Assembly: GCA_046729855.1 (NCBI GenBank)
Contig: JBKPHM010000122.1
Coordinates: 1-49,791 of the forward strand
Direction of reading: 5' to 3'
From: DATHSY01 sp046729855
Lineage (GTDB): Bacteria; Actinomycetota; UBA4738; HRBIN12
DNA length: 49,791 bases
Below, one piece after another: positions 25,191 to 33,890 of this stretch. A model generated the notes under the pieces. It was not told where the DNA came from. It worked only from the letters and a program-made list of their open reading frames with translations, and searched no databases. Each line of letters starts with the position of its first letter. Within the stretch, counting starts at the first letter, position 1. The translations under genes and the position numbers were made by a program.

Positions 25191-28100
25191 TCAGATGACG
25201 ACTGACTGGCCCAGTTCCTCCAATCGGCGAAGTGCCTGCCGTTCGGACACGATGATGCCCTTCTCGCCGAAGCAGCGCGCCGCATCGCGGAACGCGCCGG
25301 CCGCGGCCTGCGGACGGCCGGCGTTGACGAGGACCTCGCCCAGGGCCACGTACGCGTTCCCACACGCCTCGGGTGACTCCGCCTGTTCGATGATGTCGAT
25401 GGCCTCCCGCACGAGCGGTTCCGCAGCTGGGTCGCCGCGGCGGGCGAGGACCTGTGCGCGGGCCGTGCGCCACAGCGTCTGCGACATCCGGTCGTCCGGC
25501 GCGGCGAAGCCCTCGCTAAGGACCGAGAACTCGTAGGCATTATCGAGCCGGCCCTGCTGAAGCACGGCGTGTGCGAGGAGCGCGGCCGTCGTCGAGATGT
25601 AGTTCCTCTCCCCCATGGCGATGAGGGTCTCGTAGTCGCGGCGCAACTCCGACTCGGCAGCCGCCGGATCGCTCGCGAGGAGCTCGACCGGGCCCGAGTC
25701 GAAGGAGGTCTGTGCTGCCAGGAAGGTCCATCCGAGCTCCTCGAGCACCGCCCTGCTTCGCTGGTAGAGGGCTCGCGCCTCGTCGAAATTGCCGCGCATC
25801 GCCTCGAGGTGCGAAATCGCGGCGAGCAGTAGTGCCTCAGCCTTACGATCGCCCTTCGCGTCGTCGAGCAGCTGGCGACATCGGGCGATCGCCTTCGGAA
25901 CCGGCGTCGGCCCCTGTAGCGCGCACATTCCAAGCGAGGGGATCGCGCGTCCCTCCATCATCCTGTTCCCCGCCCTGCGTGCGTAATCGAGCGTGCGTTC
26001 CGCGGCAGCCTCGGCATCTCGGAAGTGAAGCTTCATCTCCGCGATGAGCATGCGTAACCGCCAACCGCGCGCCAATGCATCCAGACGACCGAGGGACTCC
26101 AGCTTAGGAAGAAGCAACTTGACGTCGGCGTCGATCGTGGCATGCATCGACTCTGGGTCGGTCGTGTAACGAAGTTCAAGCTGGAGAACGCGTCCGGCGA
26201 ACTCGAGGCCTGTGTCCCCGAGCGCTCGCGCTTCGTCGATCGCGCTCACGATCAGCGCGTCGGACTCGGCGAACCGGCCCTGCTCAATCATCGCCTCCGC
26301 GGCCTCGAGTACGAGCTGCGGCCGCGCCGGGTCGTCCGTCTGCAGAAGCGCAGTCGCCCGGCGAAGCAGAATCGCGGCCGCAGGAACGTCGCCTCGCGCC
26401 AACGCACGCCGTCCGGCGGCGGAGAGGTGACTCGACCCGCGCACGCCGATCTCGATGGCGCGCTCGTCCGGCTTCGCAATCTGCGTCAGCGTTAGATAGG
26501 CCTCTTCGAGATGGTGGCCGATGATCTCCTCGAACTCCATCACGCGGTCCGGCAGCAGCGCGCCCTCGAACCAATCGACCAGCTGCACGTGGAGTTCCGC
26601 ACGCGTTCGTTTGAGGACGCTGTGGTACGCGGCATCCTGGATCAAGCCGTGCATGAAGCCGTACGTGTCCTGACCGGCGAGCGCGGACTCGTCGTACGGA
26701 CGGATCAGTTCCTTGGCGATCAGGTTCTTTAGGCTGTCGTCCACCTTTGGTCGGACGTCCTCGGGAGACAGCTCCTCCACCGCGCCTCGGAAGAAGATCC
26801 GGCCGACCACAGCGGCGCGTTCAATCACGATCCGATCGGCAGCGTTCAACTTGTCGAGCCTGGCGCTTAGCACGGCCCGGATCGTCCCCGGGACAGTGAT
26901 CCCCTCCGCGTCGCCCATGAGGACCCATCGGCCGCGCTCGTCACACGCGAGAAGCCGATCGTCAATCAGCATGGACAGCAACTGCTCCACGAAGAGCGGG
27001 TTCCCCTCGGCGGCCGTCACGATTGTCTCCTTGATACGGTCATCGACATCGGTCGTGCCTAGGAGGTTCGCGACCACCTGGCCGCTGTCCTCGTCCGAGA
27101 GCGGTTGGAGGGCGACTGTCTGCCACCCCGGCGCCTTCTCCTCCCAGTCGGGATAGTCGTCCAGCAGATCCCTGCGCGCTGAGCACGCGAAAACGATCGG
27201 ACGTTCGGCAGTGCGGGCGACCAAGCGGATCATGTGCAGGAAGGTCGGTTCCGCCCAGTGTAGGTCGTCAATCACCACGATGAGCGCTCCGCCTGCGGCT
27301 AGGCGCTCGAACAGGCGACGGGCGGCCCAGAAGATCTCTTCTACGGGATACGCCGAAACGCCGAGCCCGATCGCGCCGGCGACGCGGTCGGCCACGTCGG
27401 CTTCCGTGTCGCCGAAGAGGGCCCCAAGCTTCGCGTTCGCCCGCTCCAGGGAATCGTCGTTGGCGATTCCGGCGGCGGAACGCGCGATCTCCGCGAGTGG
27501 CCAAAACGTAATGCCGTCGCCATATGAGAGGCAGCGGCCACGAACGGAGCGAGCCTCAGGCGAGGCGTCGACAAACTCCCAAAGCAGTCGCGACTTACCT
27601 GTTCCGGCGGGTCCCAGGACCGTCACGACCTCGCAGGCACTCCGTTCCCGCGCCCTTGAGAGCGCCTCCTGAAGGACGGCGAGCTCATGCGTGCGGCCCA
27701 CCATCGGGGCGTTCATCCGACGCGCGACGCCCTCCGTCGCCCGGACCGACAGCAGCAAGTAAGCGGGTATACGCTCGGACTTTCCCTTCAACTCCTTCGG
27801 CTCGACCGGCTGGACATCGACGGCGTCCTTCACGAGGCGGTATGTCGAGTCGCCTATGAGAACCTGGTTCGCTGGCGCCGCTTGTTCGAAGCGAGCGGCG
27901 ACGTTAACAGCGTCGCCGCTTACCAGCCGCTGCCCGACGGTAATCTCGCCGACGACAACGTCTCCGGTATTTACGCCGGTGCGGTTCTCCAGTCGGACGC
28001 CGTACCGCGGCTCCAACCGCTCGTTCACGCGCTCGAGTTCGGCGCACATCTCGAGGGCGGCACGGACCGCACGGACCGCGTCATCCTCGTGCAGTCTCGG

Positions 28101-28388
28101 TACGCCGAACACCGCCACGATCGCATCGCCGATGTACTTCTCGACGGATCCTCCGTGACGGGTGACCACACGCTGCATTGCTTCGAAGTAGGTCCGGAGC
28201 ACCTCCCGAAGGGTCTCCGAATCTAGCCGCTCGGCGAGGCTCGTCGAGCCCTTGAGATCACTGACGACGATCGTGACGGTCTTGCGGATGTCGCCGCCTG
28301 GGGCAATGGCGGTCAGCGGCGTACCGCAATAAGGACAGACCCGGAAGCCATCCGGGCTCGGTTCACGGCAGTAAGGGCAGGTCGGCAC
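25191..28388 (-). CDS. Zinc-ribbon adenylate/guanylate cyclase fused to AAA ATPase and TPR domains
   Basis: 1065 aa multidomain regulator. Residues 1-25 form a zinc ribbon (CPYC...CPYCG). Residues about 35-215 are a class III cyclase with VSDLKGSTSL (metal Asp), EKYIGDAIVAVFG (Lys and second Asp), and DAVNVAARFEQ (Asn and Arg), so it looks active. Residues about 228-520 are a STAND/AAA-like ATPase with Walker A GPAGTGKSRLL and Walker B LIVVIDDLHW. Residues about 640-1065 are TPR-like helical repeats. This architecture is common in Actinobacteria and Rhizobiales, with unknown triggers. The start is GTG 28388. It is monocistronic, flanked by att-like repeats, and neighbours a second cyclase gene. 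Confidence 0.92.
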   Translation of the reverse strand: MPTCPYCREPSPDGFRVCPYCGTPLTAIAPGGDIRKTVTIVVSDLKGSTSLAERLDSETLREVLRTYFEAMQRVVTRHGGSVEKYIGDAIVAVFGVPRLHEDDAVRAVRAALEMCAELERVNERLEPRYGVRLENRTGVNTGDVVVGEITVGQRLVSGDAVNVAARFEQAAPANQVLIGDSTYRLVKDAVDVQPVEPKELKGKSERIPAYLLLSVRATEGVARRMNAPMVGRTHELAVLQEALSRARERSACEVVTVLGPAGTGKSRLLWEFVDASPEARSVRGRCLSYGDGITFWPLAEIARSAAGIANDDSLERANAKLGALFGDTEADVADRVAGAIGLGVSAYPVEEIFWAARRLFERLAAGGALIVVIDDLHWAEPTFLHMIRLVARTAERPIVFACSARRDLLDDYPDWEEKAPGWQTVALQPLSDEDSGQVVANLLGTTDVDDRIKETIVTAAEGNPLFVEQLLSMLIDDRLLACDERGRWVLMGDAEGITVPGTIRAVLSARLDKLNAADRIVIERAAVVGRIFFRGAVEELSPEDVRPKVDDSLKNLIAKELIRPYDESALAGQDTYGFMHGLIQDAAYHSVLKRTRAELHVQLVDWFEGALLPDRVMEFEEIIGHHLEEAYLTLTQIAKPDERAIEIGVRGSSHLSAAGRRALARGDVPAAAILLRRATALLQTDDPARPQLVLEAAEAMIEQGRFAESDALIVSAIDEARALGDTGLEFAGRVLQLELRYTTDPESMHATIDADVKLLLPKLESLGRLDALARGWRLRMLIAEMKLHFRDAEAAAERTLDYARRAGNRMMEGRAIPSLGMCALQGPTPVPKAIARCRQLLDDAKGDRKAEALLLAAISHLEAMRGNFDEARALYQRSRAVLEELGWTFLAAQTSFDSGPVELLASDPAAAESELRRDYETLIAMGERNYISTTAALLAHAVLQQGRLDNAYEFSVLSEGFAAPDDRMSQTLWRTARAQVLARRGDPAAEPLVREAIDIIEQAESPEACGNAYVALGEVLVNAGRPQAAAGAFRDAARCFGEKGIIVSERQALRRLEELGQSVVI

Positions 28389-28569
28389 GTCCGCAGTCTA
28401 AGCCCCGGGCCTCGGAGGGAGATCCGTGTCCGCACCTGGCGGTGCCTAGAGCTTGGGGAGCACCTGCGGGAAGAGTATGTGTGTACGAACTTGGCGCGGC
28501 CCTGCGCCGCATGGTGGAGGCCTCGGTACCCATCAACGAGCCGACGCGCCTGGACTACTGATCGCGGGT

Positions 28570-29370
28570 TCAGGGCTTGGTGCATTCGATCAGCATGTGT
28601 GCCCCGCGGACGCGCACCTCGCCTTCTCTCTCTAGCCGACGTTGGATCGCTTCCAGCGCTTGCCTGTCCGCGTTCACGTCGAAGTCCTCGACCGCCCAGG
28701 GAACGAGACGCAGGTAGAACACGACGCCGGCCAGGTCTTGAAACACCATGGGGGTGTCGGCTGCCTCTACGCGGTGCACCTCGAACCCGGCTCGCGCAAC
28801 TTGCTGGACCGCGAACTCCAGGCTGAAGCGGCCGTGGGGATGAGGTGACCGCCCGAACAGCTCGTCCCACGCCTCGCCGTTGCTTCCCCCTTCGCTTCGC
28901 TGCTGAGTGAGGAACGTCCCTCCCTCTCTGAGGACTCGTATGACTTCCGACGGCCAGTACGACGAGTGGCGGTCGATGACGATATCGAAGACGTCGTCCT
29001 TGAAGGGCAGCGGGGAGCCGCTGGCCCAGGGGTCTGCGTCCTGCTGGTCGACGTTGTCCGGCGCCGACTCGGCCTGCACGACAGCGATGCCCAAGGGAGC
29101 GAGACGTCTCGCGGCAGCCGGCACGTTCGGCGCGTGGCCCTCGGTCGCCACGAGGAACCCGGGAACGGGCGCTAACCGCTCGATGAACTCGCCTCCGCCG
29201 GTGTCGATATCCAGTGAGAACCGTGCGTCTTCGAGCGCGGCACGCACGAGCCCCGCATAGCTCCAGGGTGGAGGCGTCTCATGCGCGCGCCCCTGGAGCC
29301 AGGAGAAGTCCCAGCCATGAATCGGAACCTGGAACGCTTCCTCGATGGATGACGTGACCAACGCGTCCAT
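28570..29370 (-). CDS. Class I SAM-dependent methyltransferase
   Basis: 266 aa. The Rossmann-like methyltransferase fold is indicated by motif I DIDTGGGEFIERL, an acidic strand-2 region, FDIVIDRHSSYW (motif IV position) and a post-motif VIRVLREGGTFLTQQ. The N-terminal SIEEAFQVPIHGWDFSWL segment is typical of a family of uncharacterised bacterial methyltransferases; the substrate is unknown. ATG 29370 is chosen for its fit to that family start; ATG 29397 in the same frame adds nine residues, and neither has a good ribosome binding site. It lies in the accessory region, convergent with nothing and followed by 181 non-coding bases. Confidence 0.82.
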   Translation of the reverse strand: MDALVTSSIEEAFQVPIHGWDFSWLQGRAHETPPPWSYAGLVRAALEDARFSLDIDTGGGEFIERLAPVPGFLVATEGHAPNVPAAARRLAPLGIAVVQAESAPDNVDQQDADPWASGSPLPFKDDVFDIVIDRHSSYWPSEVIRVLREGGTFLTQQRSEGGSNGEAWDELFGRSPHPHGRFSLEFAVQQVARAGFEVHRVEAADTPMVFQDLAGVVFYLRLVPWAVEDFDVNADRQALEAIQRRLEREGEVRVRGAHMLIECTKP

Positions 29371-29460
29371 CGAACAGCAGCGTACAGCGGCGTTCATGCG
29401 AGTCGAGGGCGTTCGAGCCGTCGCGAGCCGGCTGAGCTCGTTCCGGAGCCGCCACCCATC

Positions 29461-29612
29461 GAGGACTCGGGAATCAAAGGAACCGAAGAGACACGAACCG
29501 CAAGGAGAATGCCTTTCGGCTGCCATTCGCCTGGTCGCGAAGATGCTGCAAACGGGTCTTGAAACCGTTCAGCGGAGCAACCGGCTCCTGGGTTCGATCC
29601 CAGTCCTGCCAA
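29461..29612 (+). repeat. att-like repeat block G with degenerate tRNA-Ser 3' half
   Basis: CGGGAATCAAAGGAACCGAA, GAGACACGAACCGCAAGGAG and GCCTTTCGGC match the central stretch of blocks B and C. A tRNA-Ser-like 3' half follows at 29551-29612: TCTTGAAA loop, AGCGGAGCAACCGGCT variable arm, CTGGG-TTCGAT-CCCAG T arm, TCCTGCCA end. One base is missing in the T loop. The GGGGCCAC pair is absent here; an isolated one lies at 30576. Confidence 0.6.
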
Positions 29613-29662
29613 CTCGTGGTTCTAGGCTGACGGATGTCCCTGCCCTGCCATAGGTTGGAGGC

Positions 29663-30373
29663 ATGACTTCCACACCGATCATCCTGGTTCCTGGTTTCTG
29701 GCTCGGCGCGTGGGCGTGGGATGACGTCGTCGCAGCGTTGCTGGCCGACGGGCACGATGTCACCGCGATGACGCTCCCGGGCCTCGAGTCGGCCGGCATC
29801 GACCGGTCCGCGATCACGCTCTCGGACCACGTCGACGCTATCTGCGACGCCGTCCGCGCGGCCGACGCCCCCGTCGTCCTCGCGGTACACAGCGCCTCGG
29901 GGTTCAGCGGCTACGCCGCGAGCGACCGCGTCCCCGAGCGGATCGCCGCCATGGTCTACGTCGACACGGCGCCGGGAAAGGGTGCCCTGGATCCCGACTT
30001 CGAGGGAGTCGAGAAGCCGCTCGACTGGAAGTCGATCGAAGAAGAGGAGAACCTCGACGACCTGAGCGAGGAACAGAAGGAGACCTTCCGGCAGCGAGCG
30101 GTCCCGGTGCCGGGCGGTGTCATGCGCGAGGTGGTGGATCTCGCCAACGACGCACGGCGCGACATCCCGAGCACGATCATCTGCACGGGATACACGTCCG
30201 AGCAGTACAAGGACGCGGTGAAGGAAGGCTACGCCTGGCTCGCCGGCATCCCCGAGCTCCGGAACGTCACCTGGATCGACCTGCCAACGAGCCACTGGCC
30301 GATGTGGTCACGCCCGAAGGAGCTCGCGAGCATCATCGGCGACGTCGCAACGGAGCACGCCGCTCGCGGCTAG
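29663..30373 (+). CDS. Alpha/beta hydrolase
   Basis: 236 aa, compact alpha/beta hydrolase fold. PIILVPGFWLGAWAWDDVV forms the oxyanion-hole strand. The nucleophile elbow is VHSASG (Ser). The acidic residue is likely in the strand near STIICTGY, and the catalytic His is in LPTSHWPMW. The glycine before the nucleophile motif is replaced by Val (VHSASG rather than GHSxG), seen in salicylate-esterase-like and pheophytinase-like relatives. The substrate cannot be inferred. ATG 29663 follows GGTTGGAGGC. Monocistronic, just outside block G. Confidence 0.87.
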   Translation: MTSTPIILVPGFWLGAWAWDDVVAALLADGHDVTAMTLPGLESAGIDRSAITLSDHVDAICDAVRAADAPVVLAVHSASGFSGYAASDRVPERIAAMVYVDTAPGKGALDPDFEGVEKPLDWKSIEEEENLDDLSEEQKETFRQRAVPVPGGVMREVVDLANDARRDIPSTIICTGYTSEQYKDAVKEGYAWLAGIPELRNVTWIDLPTSHWPMWSRPKELASIIGDVATEHAARG

Positions 30374-30705
30374 GCCGCCGCCAGGCTCTGCGCGGTCGTT
30401 CAATTCACAGGAATTTGCGGTCGTGCGGGTTGAGAACGGCGTGCTCCGATACCTTCGTCCGGGGAGGGGACGATGGCGCGCGATGGGGCTGTATGCCGAC
30501 AACGGTCGTGACCCGGAAGAACGACAGGTGAATTGCCGGCAACGGGACCTTCGACCTGGGAAGCGGGAGGCTCCGAGGGGGCCACATTCCGGCCACAATC
30601 CCGACGAAGCGGCACGGGAACCCTCGTCTAGCGGTACCGCGATCACCCGCTGTTCTGCTTCGGAACCCCGCGACCCCAGTCGAGCAACCGTCGTAGGCTC
30701 CGAGC
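30374..30705. other. Intergenic stretch with isolated GGGGCCACA pair (copy F)
   Basis: 332 bases without a supportable gene. At 30576-30606 the plus strand reads GGGGGCCACATTCCGGCCAC and AATCCCG, the last recognisable copy of the paired repeat seen at 16568, 16751 and 23062. No tRNA fragment accompanies it. It may mark the right limit of the accessory region. Confidence 0.45.
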
Positions 30706-31347
30706 ATGCGCAAATTGCTCATCTCCCTGACGGTGTTGGTGCTCGTCCTGGTGGCAGCAGACTTCGGGGTCCGGTTGTTGGCCGAGTACTGGGTGGGACG
30801 CGGCCTCGAGAGTGACCTCTCGCTCAGCGAGCGCCCGTCGGTCACGATGGGCGGCTTTCCATTCATCCCTCAGTTCGTGACCGGTAACGTCGATTCAGTG
30901 ACGATTCGGGCTAACGGATCGTCAAGCGAAGAAGGTACGTCTCTCGAGTCAGTCGTCCTCACGCTGCACGATGTCTCGTTCGCTCCGGGCCAGGCGGTGG
31001 GAGGAGGCCGAACGAAAATCAGCGCCATGAGCGGCGAAGGAACCGCACAGTTGACCGAGAAGGAACTCAATCGGGCGGTGGATGCGTCTGTCCCCGCCAC
31101 CATCCGTTTCCGCGATGGTCAAGTGGTGATTCGTTTGGATCAGAGCGAGCAGGAGATCCCGGCGACCGCGTCCATCTCCGATGGTGGCGTGGTGCTCCAA
31201 CCGGCGCTGCCCTCGGTGCCCATCGTGACCGTCGACCTTCCCGAGTTCGTCAAAGGGTTGACCTACCGGGAGGTCCGCATCGAACGCAACATCGCTGCGC
31301 TCTCATTCACTCTCCGAAGGGCAGTCTTCGAGATCGGCCCGTCCTAA
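30706..31347 (+). CDS. DUF2993 (LmeA-like) secreted or membrane-anchored protein
   Basis: 213 aa. An N-terminal hydrophobic signal or anchor (about 4-20) is followed by the DUF2993 beta-rich domain: VTMGGFPFIPQFVTGNVDSVTI near residue 45, a central SAMSGEGTAQLTEKELNRAV segment and a C-terminal VKGLTYREVRIE...LSFTLR. In mycobacteria the family includes LmeA, needed for lipomannan elongation in the periplasm; the same role is not proven here. ATG 30706 directly precedes the signal. The gene is convergent with the subtilase gene 58 bases away. Confidence 0.86.
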   Translation: MRKLLISLTVLVLVLVAADFGVRLLAEYWVGRGLESDLSLSERPSVTMGGFPFIPQFVTGNVDSVTIRANGSSSEEGTSLESVVLTLHDVSFAPGQAVGGGRTKISAMSGEGTAQLTEKELNRAVDASVPATIRFRDGQVVIRLDQSEQEIPATASISDGGVVLQPALPSVPIVTVDLPEFVKGLTYREVRIERNIAALSFTLRRAVFEIGPS

Positions 31348-31405
31348 CAGTCTGAATCGGGCTCATTCGGTTTCGCCGGGGCCCCCGGTTGGAGGACGAG
31401 CCACT

Positions 31406-32878
31406 CTAGAAGCTGACCGAAGCGTCGTTCGAGCATGTGGTCGTCCCGTACTCGCACACCCTGTACGTGAGCGTACCGCCTTGGGTCACGACGACGTCCT
31501 GGAACGTGCCGCTGTTCGCGGCGGCTCCGATCCGCACGCCGTTCCGGTAGACGTCGACGGACTCGGACGTCGCCCCGCTCCAGTTCAGCGTCACGATGCG
31601 AATCGTGAGGTAGAAAGTCTGCCCGGTCGCCGTCAACGTGATCTGCCCGGGCGGCGGTGGGGGCGGCGAAGGTGGGGGCGGAGGCGCCGGCGTCAGCCCC
31701 GAGTACAGCAGCCGGTTCGGCGAGCCCGAGCCGGCGCTTGAGACGACGCCGGCGGTGGCGCTCGAGGTGATCGTCGAGGCGACTTCCGTTGGGGCGGCGG
31801 CCGGGTTCTGCTCGAGGTACAGCGCGGCGACTCCCGCTACGTGCGGCGTCGCCATCGACGTGCCGCTGATCGTGTTTGTCGCCGTGTCGCCGGTCGCCCA
31901 TGCCGAGGTGATGGAGACTCCTGGAGCGAACACGTCCACGCAGCTGCCGTAGTTCGCCCAGGAGGCCTTCGTGTCGCTCGAGTTCGTGGCGCTCACGGTG
32001 AGCGCGGGTCCGACTCGCGCGGGGGACACGTTGCACGCGTTCACCGCGGTCCCGAGGATGTTGCCGTTGCCGGCGGCGATCGCGTACGTGACTCCGTCGC
32101 CGATCGAGTTCGCGACCGCCTGGTCCATCGCGGTGGAGGCCGAGCCGCCGAGGCTCATGTTCGCGACCGCCGCCTCGCCGGGGGCGTGATCCTGGGTGAC
32201 CCAGTCGACGCCGGCGATCACCTGCGATGTGGTGCCCGACCCCTGGCAGTTCAGCACGCGGACGGCCACCAGGGCGACCTGCTTGGCCACCCCGTCGGTC
32301 GTCCCACCGATCGTGCCACCTACGTGCGTGCCGTGGCCGTGGCAGTCGTCGGCCGTTCCCCCATCGATGGCGTCGAAGCCACTGGTCGCCCGACCATCGA
32401 ACTGCTGGTGCGAGAAGCGGAGCCCGGTGTCGATAACGTAGGCCGTCACGCCCGCGCCCGTTGCGCTGTACGTGTATGAGTTGTCGAGCGGCCGCTCCCG
32501 CTGGTCGATCCGATCGAGACCCCACGTGACCGGCGACTCCGTCTCGTCCAGGCGCACGACGGAGTCCTGCTCCACGTAAGCGACGCGTGGGTCACGGCTC
32601 AGGCGCGCGGCCTCGTCGTGGGAGATCCGGGCCACGAAGCCGTCGAGGGCCCAGCGGTACACGCCGAGGACGTGGGCGCCGAACGCCCGCTCAGCCATCG
32701 CTGCCACGGAGGCTGGCCGCTCCGTCGATGACCGCAGCACCACGATGTACGCGCCGCGGATCCCGTTCGCGTGGGTGATCAGGCGTTCCCGGTCCGCCGC
32801 CGCCGGGGCGGCGCTCCAAGCGAGCGGGGCCGCGACGAGGAACAGAGCCGTCAAGGTTCGGACGTGCCGACGCCACAT
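31406..32878 (-). CDS. Secreted subtilisin-like serine protease (S8, proteinase K type)
   Basis: 490 aa. Signal peptide about 1-28 (RTLTALFLVAAPLAWSAAPAAA), I9 inhibitor-type propeptide about 40-108 (YIVVLRSS through VAYVEQD), then the S8 catalytic domain. Triad: Asp in AYVIDTGLRFSH, His in HGHGTHVGGTIGG, Ser in SGTSMATPHVAG; the oxyanion Asn lies in AIAAGNGN. A Pro-rich linker (PPPPPSPPPPPPG) leads to a C-terminal fibronectin-III-like domain of about 85 residues. GGAGGCA precedes ATG 32878. Probably extracellular and self-processed. Confidence 0.95.
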   Translation of the reverse strand: MWRRHVRTLTALFLVAAPLAWSAAPAAADRERLITHANGIRGAYIVVLRSSTERPASVAAMAERAFGAHVLGVYRWALDGFVARISHDEAARLSRDPRVAYVEQDSVVRLDETESPVTWGLDRIDQRERPLDNSYTYSATGAGVTAYVIDTGLRFSHQQFDGRATSGFDAIDGGTADDCHGHGTHVGGTIGGTTDGVAKQVALVAVRVLNCQGSGTTSQVIAGVDWVTQDHAPGEAAVANMSLGGSASTAMDQAVANSIGDGVTYAIAAGNGNILGTAVNACNVSPARVGPALTVSATNSSDTKASWANYGSCVDVFAPGVSITSAWATGDTATNTISGTSMATPHVAGVAALYLEQNPAAAPTEVASTITSSATAGVVSSAGSGSPNRLLYSGLTPAPPPPPSPPPPPPGQITLTATGQTFYLTIRIVTLNWSGATSESVDVYRNGVRIGAAANSGTFQDVVVTQGGTLTYRVCEYGTTTCSNDASVSF

Positions 32879-32974
32879 CGCGGATGCCTCCGAGGTCTGT
32901 CAACGCTGGGTTGTTACGGTGATTCTCGGCGCCGAGCGGCGGGCGAGTACATAGGCCGAAAGGACTATGGGTGA

Positions 32975-33111
32975 GGCGCTCGAGCAGCTCCTTATCCCCG
33001 TGCACGAAGCGCTCACCGCGCTTGACGTGGGTATCCGACGGGAACCCGCGACGTCGCTTACTGGTGCGCTCGAAAGGAGGCGCCGTCGTCGAAGTCGTAC
33101 TCGTTCGTCAT
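32975..33111 (-). pseudogene. N-terminal relic of a small SEC-C-motif protein
   Basis: A strong ribosome binding site (AAGGAGGTGG on the minus strand, 33117-33126) precedes ATG 33111, which encodes MTNEYDFDDGASF and then hits a frameshift: a stop follows after 17 residues. In the next frame the sequence continues ERTSKRRRGFPSDTHVKRGE, RFVHGDKELLERL, which resembles the region before the Cys-rich SEC-C motif in small actinobacterial proteins. The expected Cys motif does not follow; it appears on the opposite strand at 33207. Confidence 0.5.
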
Positions 33112-33139
33112 CGGGGCCACCTCCTTCGCGGCAGTGTAC

Positions 33140-33278
33140 ATGGGCACCCGCGGATGCATCGCAGGCAGTCAACTGCGGCCAACCACCCGAAGCGTCGTGC
33201 ACGGCAACAACGATCCGTGCCCATGCGGCTCAGGACGCCGCTTTCAAGCGGTGCTGCCGCAACACGGGTCGCTTTTGA
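33140..33278 (+). pseudogene. C-terminal relic with SEC-C metal-binding motif, frameshifted
   Basis: The plus strand reads VVHGNNDPCPCGSGRRF, the classic SEC-C zinc motif, then loses frame at TTT 33242-33244. The next frame supplies FKRCCRNTGRF and a stop at 33278, so one extra T splits CPCGSGRRFKRCC. An ATG at 33140 is in frame with the first part but has no ribosome binding site. It looks like the missing C-terminus of the minus-strand relic at 32975-33111. Confidence 0.5.
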
Positions 33279-33411
33279 CGGATCGCTCAGAGCGGACTAC
33301 TTGAGGGACTGACCTCCGGGTCGTGTGCCCGTTCGTTCGGAGTCCGAAGGATCCCGAACGGCAGAAGGATCCACGGTTCGAGACCTAACGCAACGGAGGC
33401 ATCATAGGACC

Positions 33412-33783
33412 GTGGCCCGACCTCGGATGACTCGCGGGCAGATCCTGACGTTCGCCCTCGGACTGCCGGGCGCGTACGAGGACCACCCGTGGGACGAGGA
33501 CGTGGCCAAGGTGGACGGGAAGGTCTTCGTGTTCCTGGGCGTGGAGGACTCGCTCGAGCTGGGCATGACCGTGAAGCTGCGCGAGTCGCACGAGCAGGCC
33601 CTCGCGGTACCAGGTGCCGCTCCGACCGGGTACGGGCTCGGGCGGTCGGGATGGGTCGACGTCCCCTTCGGGGAGTCGACGCCGCCGCTCGACGTCCTCC
33701 GGGACTGGGTCGAGGAGAGCTACCGGCTCGTTGCCCGCAAGCGCAGGATCGCCGAGCTCGATTCCCGCGCCCGGCGGGGCTGA
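33412..33783 (+). CDS. MmcQ/YjbR family protein
   Basis: 123 aa. The YjbR fold is indicated by LTFALGLPGAYEDHPWDED, KVFVFLG and the C-terminal WVDVPFGE, LRDWVEESYRLVARK pattern. The family has a CyaY-like fold and is often annotated as DNA-binding; the function is not established. GTG 33412 is used because GGAGG lies 12 bases upstream; ATG 33427 is an alternative. Probably monocistronic. Confidence 0.85.
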   Translation: MARPRMTRGQILTFALGLPGAYEDHPWDEDVAKVDGKVFVFLGVEDSLELGMTVKLRESHEQALAVPGAAPTGYGLGRSGWVDVPFGESTPPLDVLRDWVEESYRLVARKRRIAELDSRARRG

Positions 33784-33890
33784 GGACGGTGCCGTTGACA
33801 AGGTCGGCTTTCCAGTCCACTGCGCCGGCGACGGGATCCTCGCCTTACGACAGCTATCCTTCGCAGATGACGGGGGCGTGGGCGGCTGGA

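Noticed and set aside
16535..30606. CRISPR array or transposon ends as the source of the repeats
   Set aside because: Repeats are few, far apart and tRNA-linked, with no regular spacers; no transposase or terminal inverted repeats were seen.
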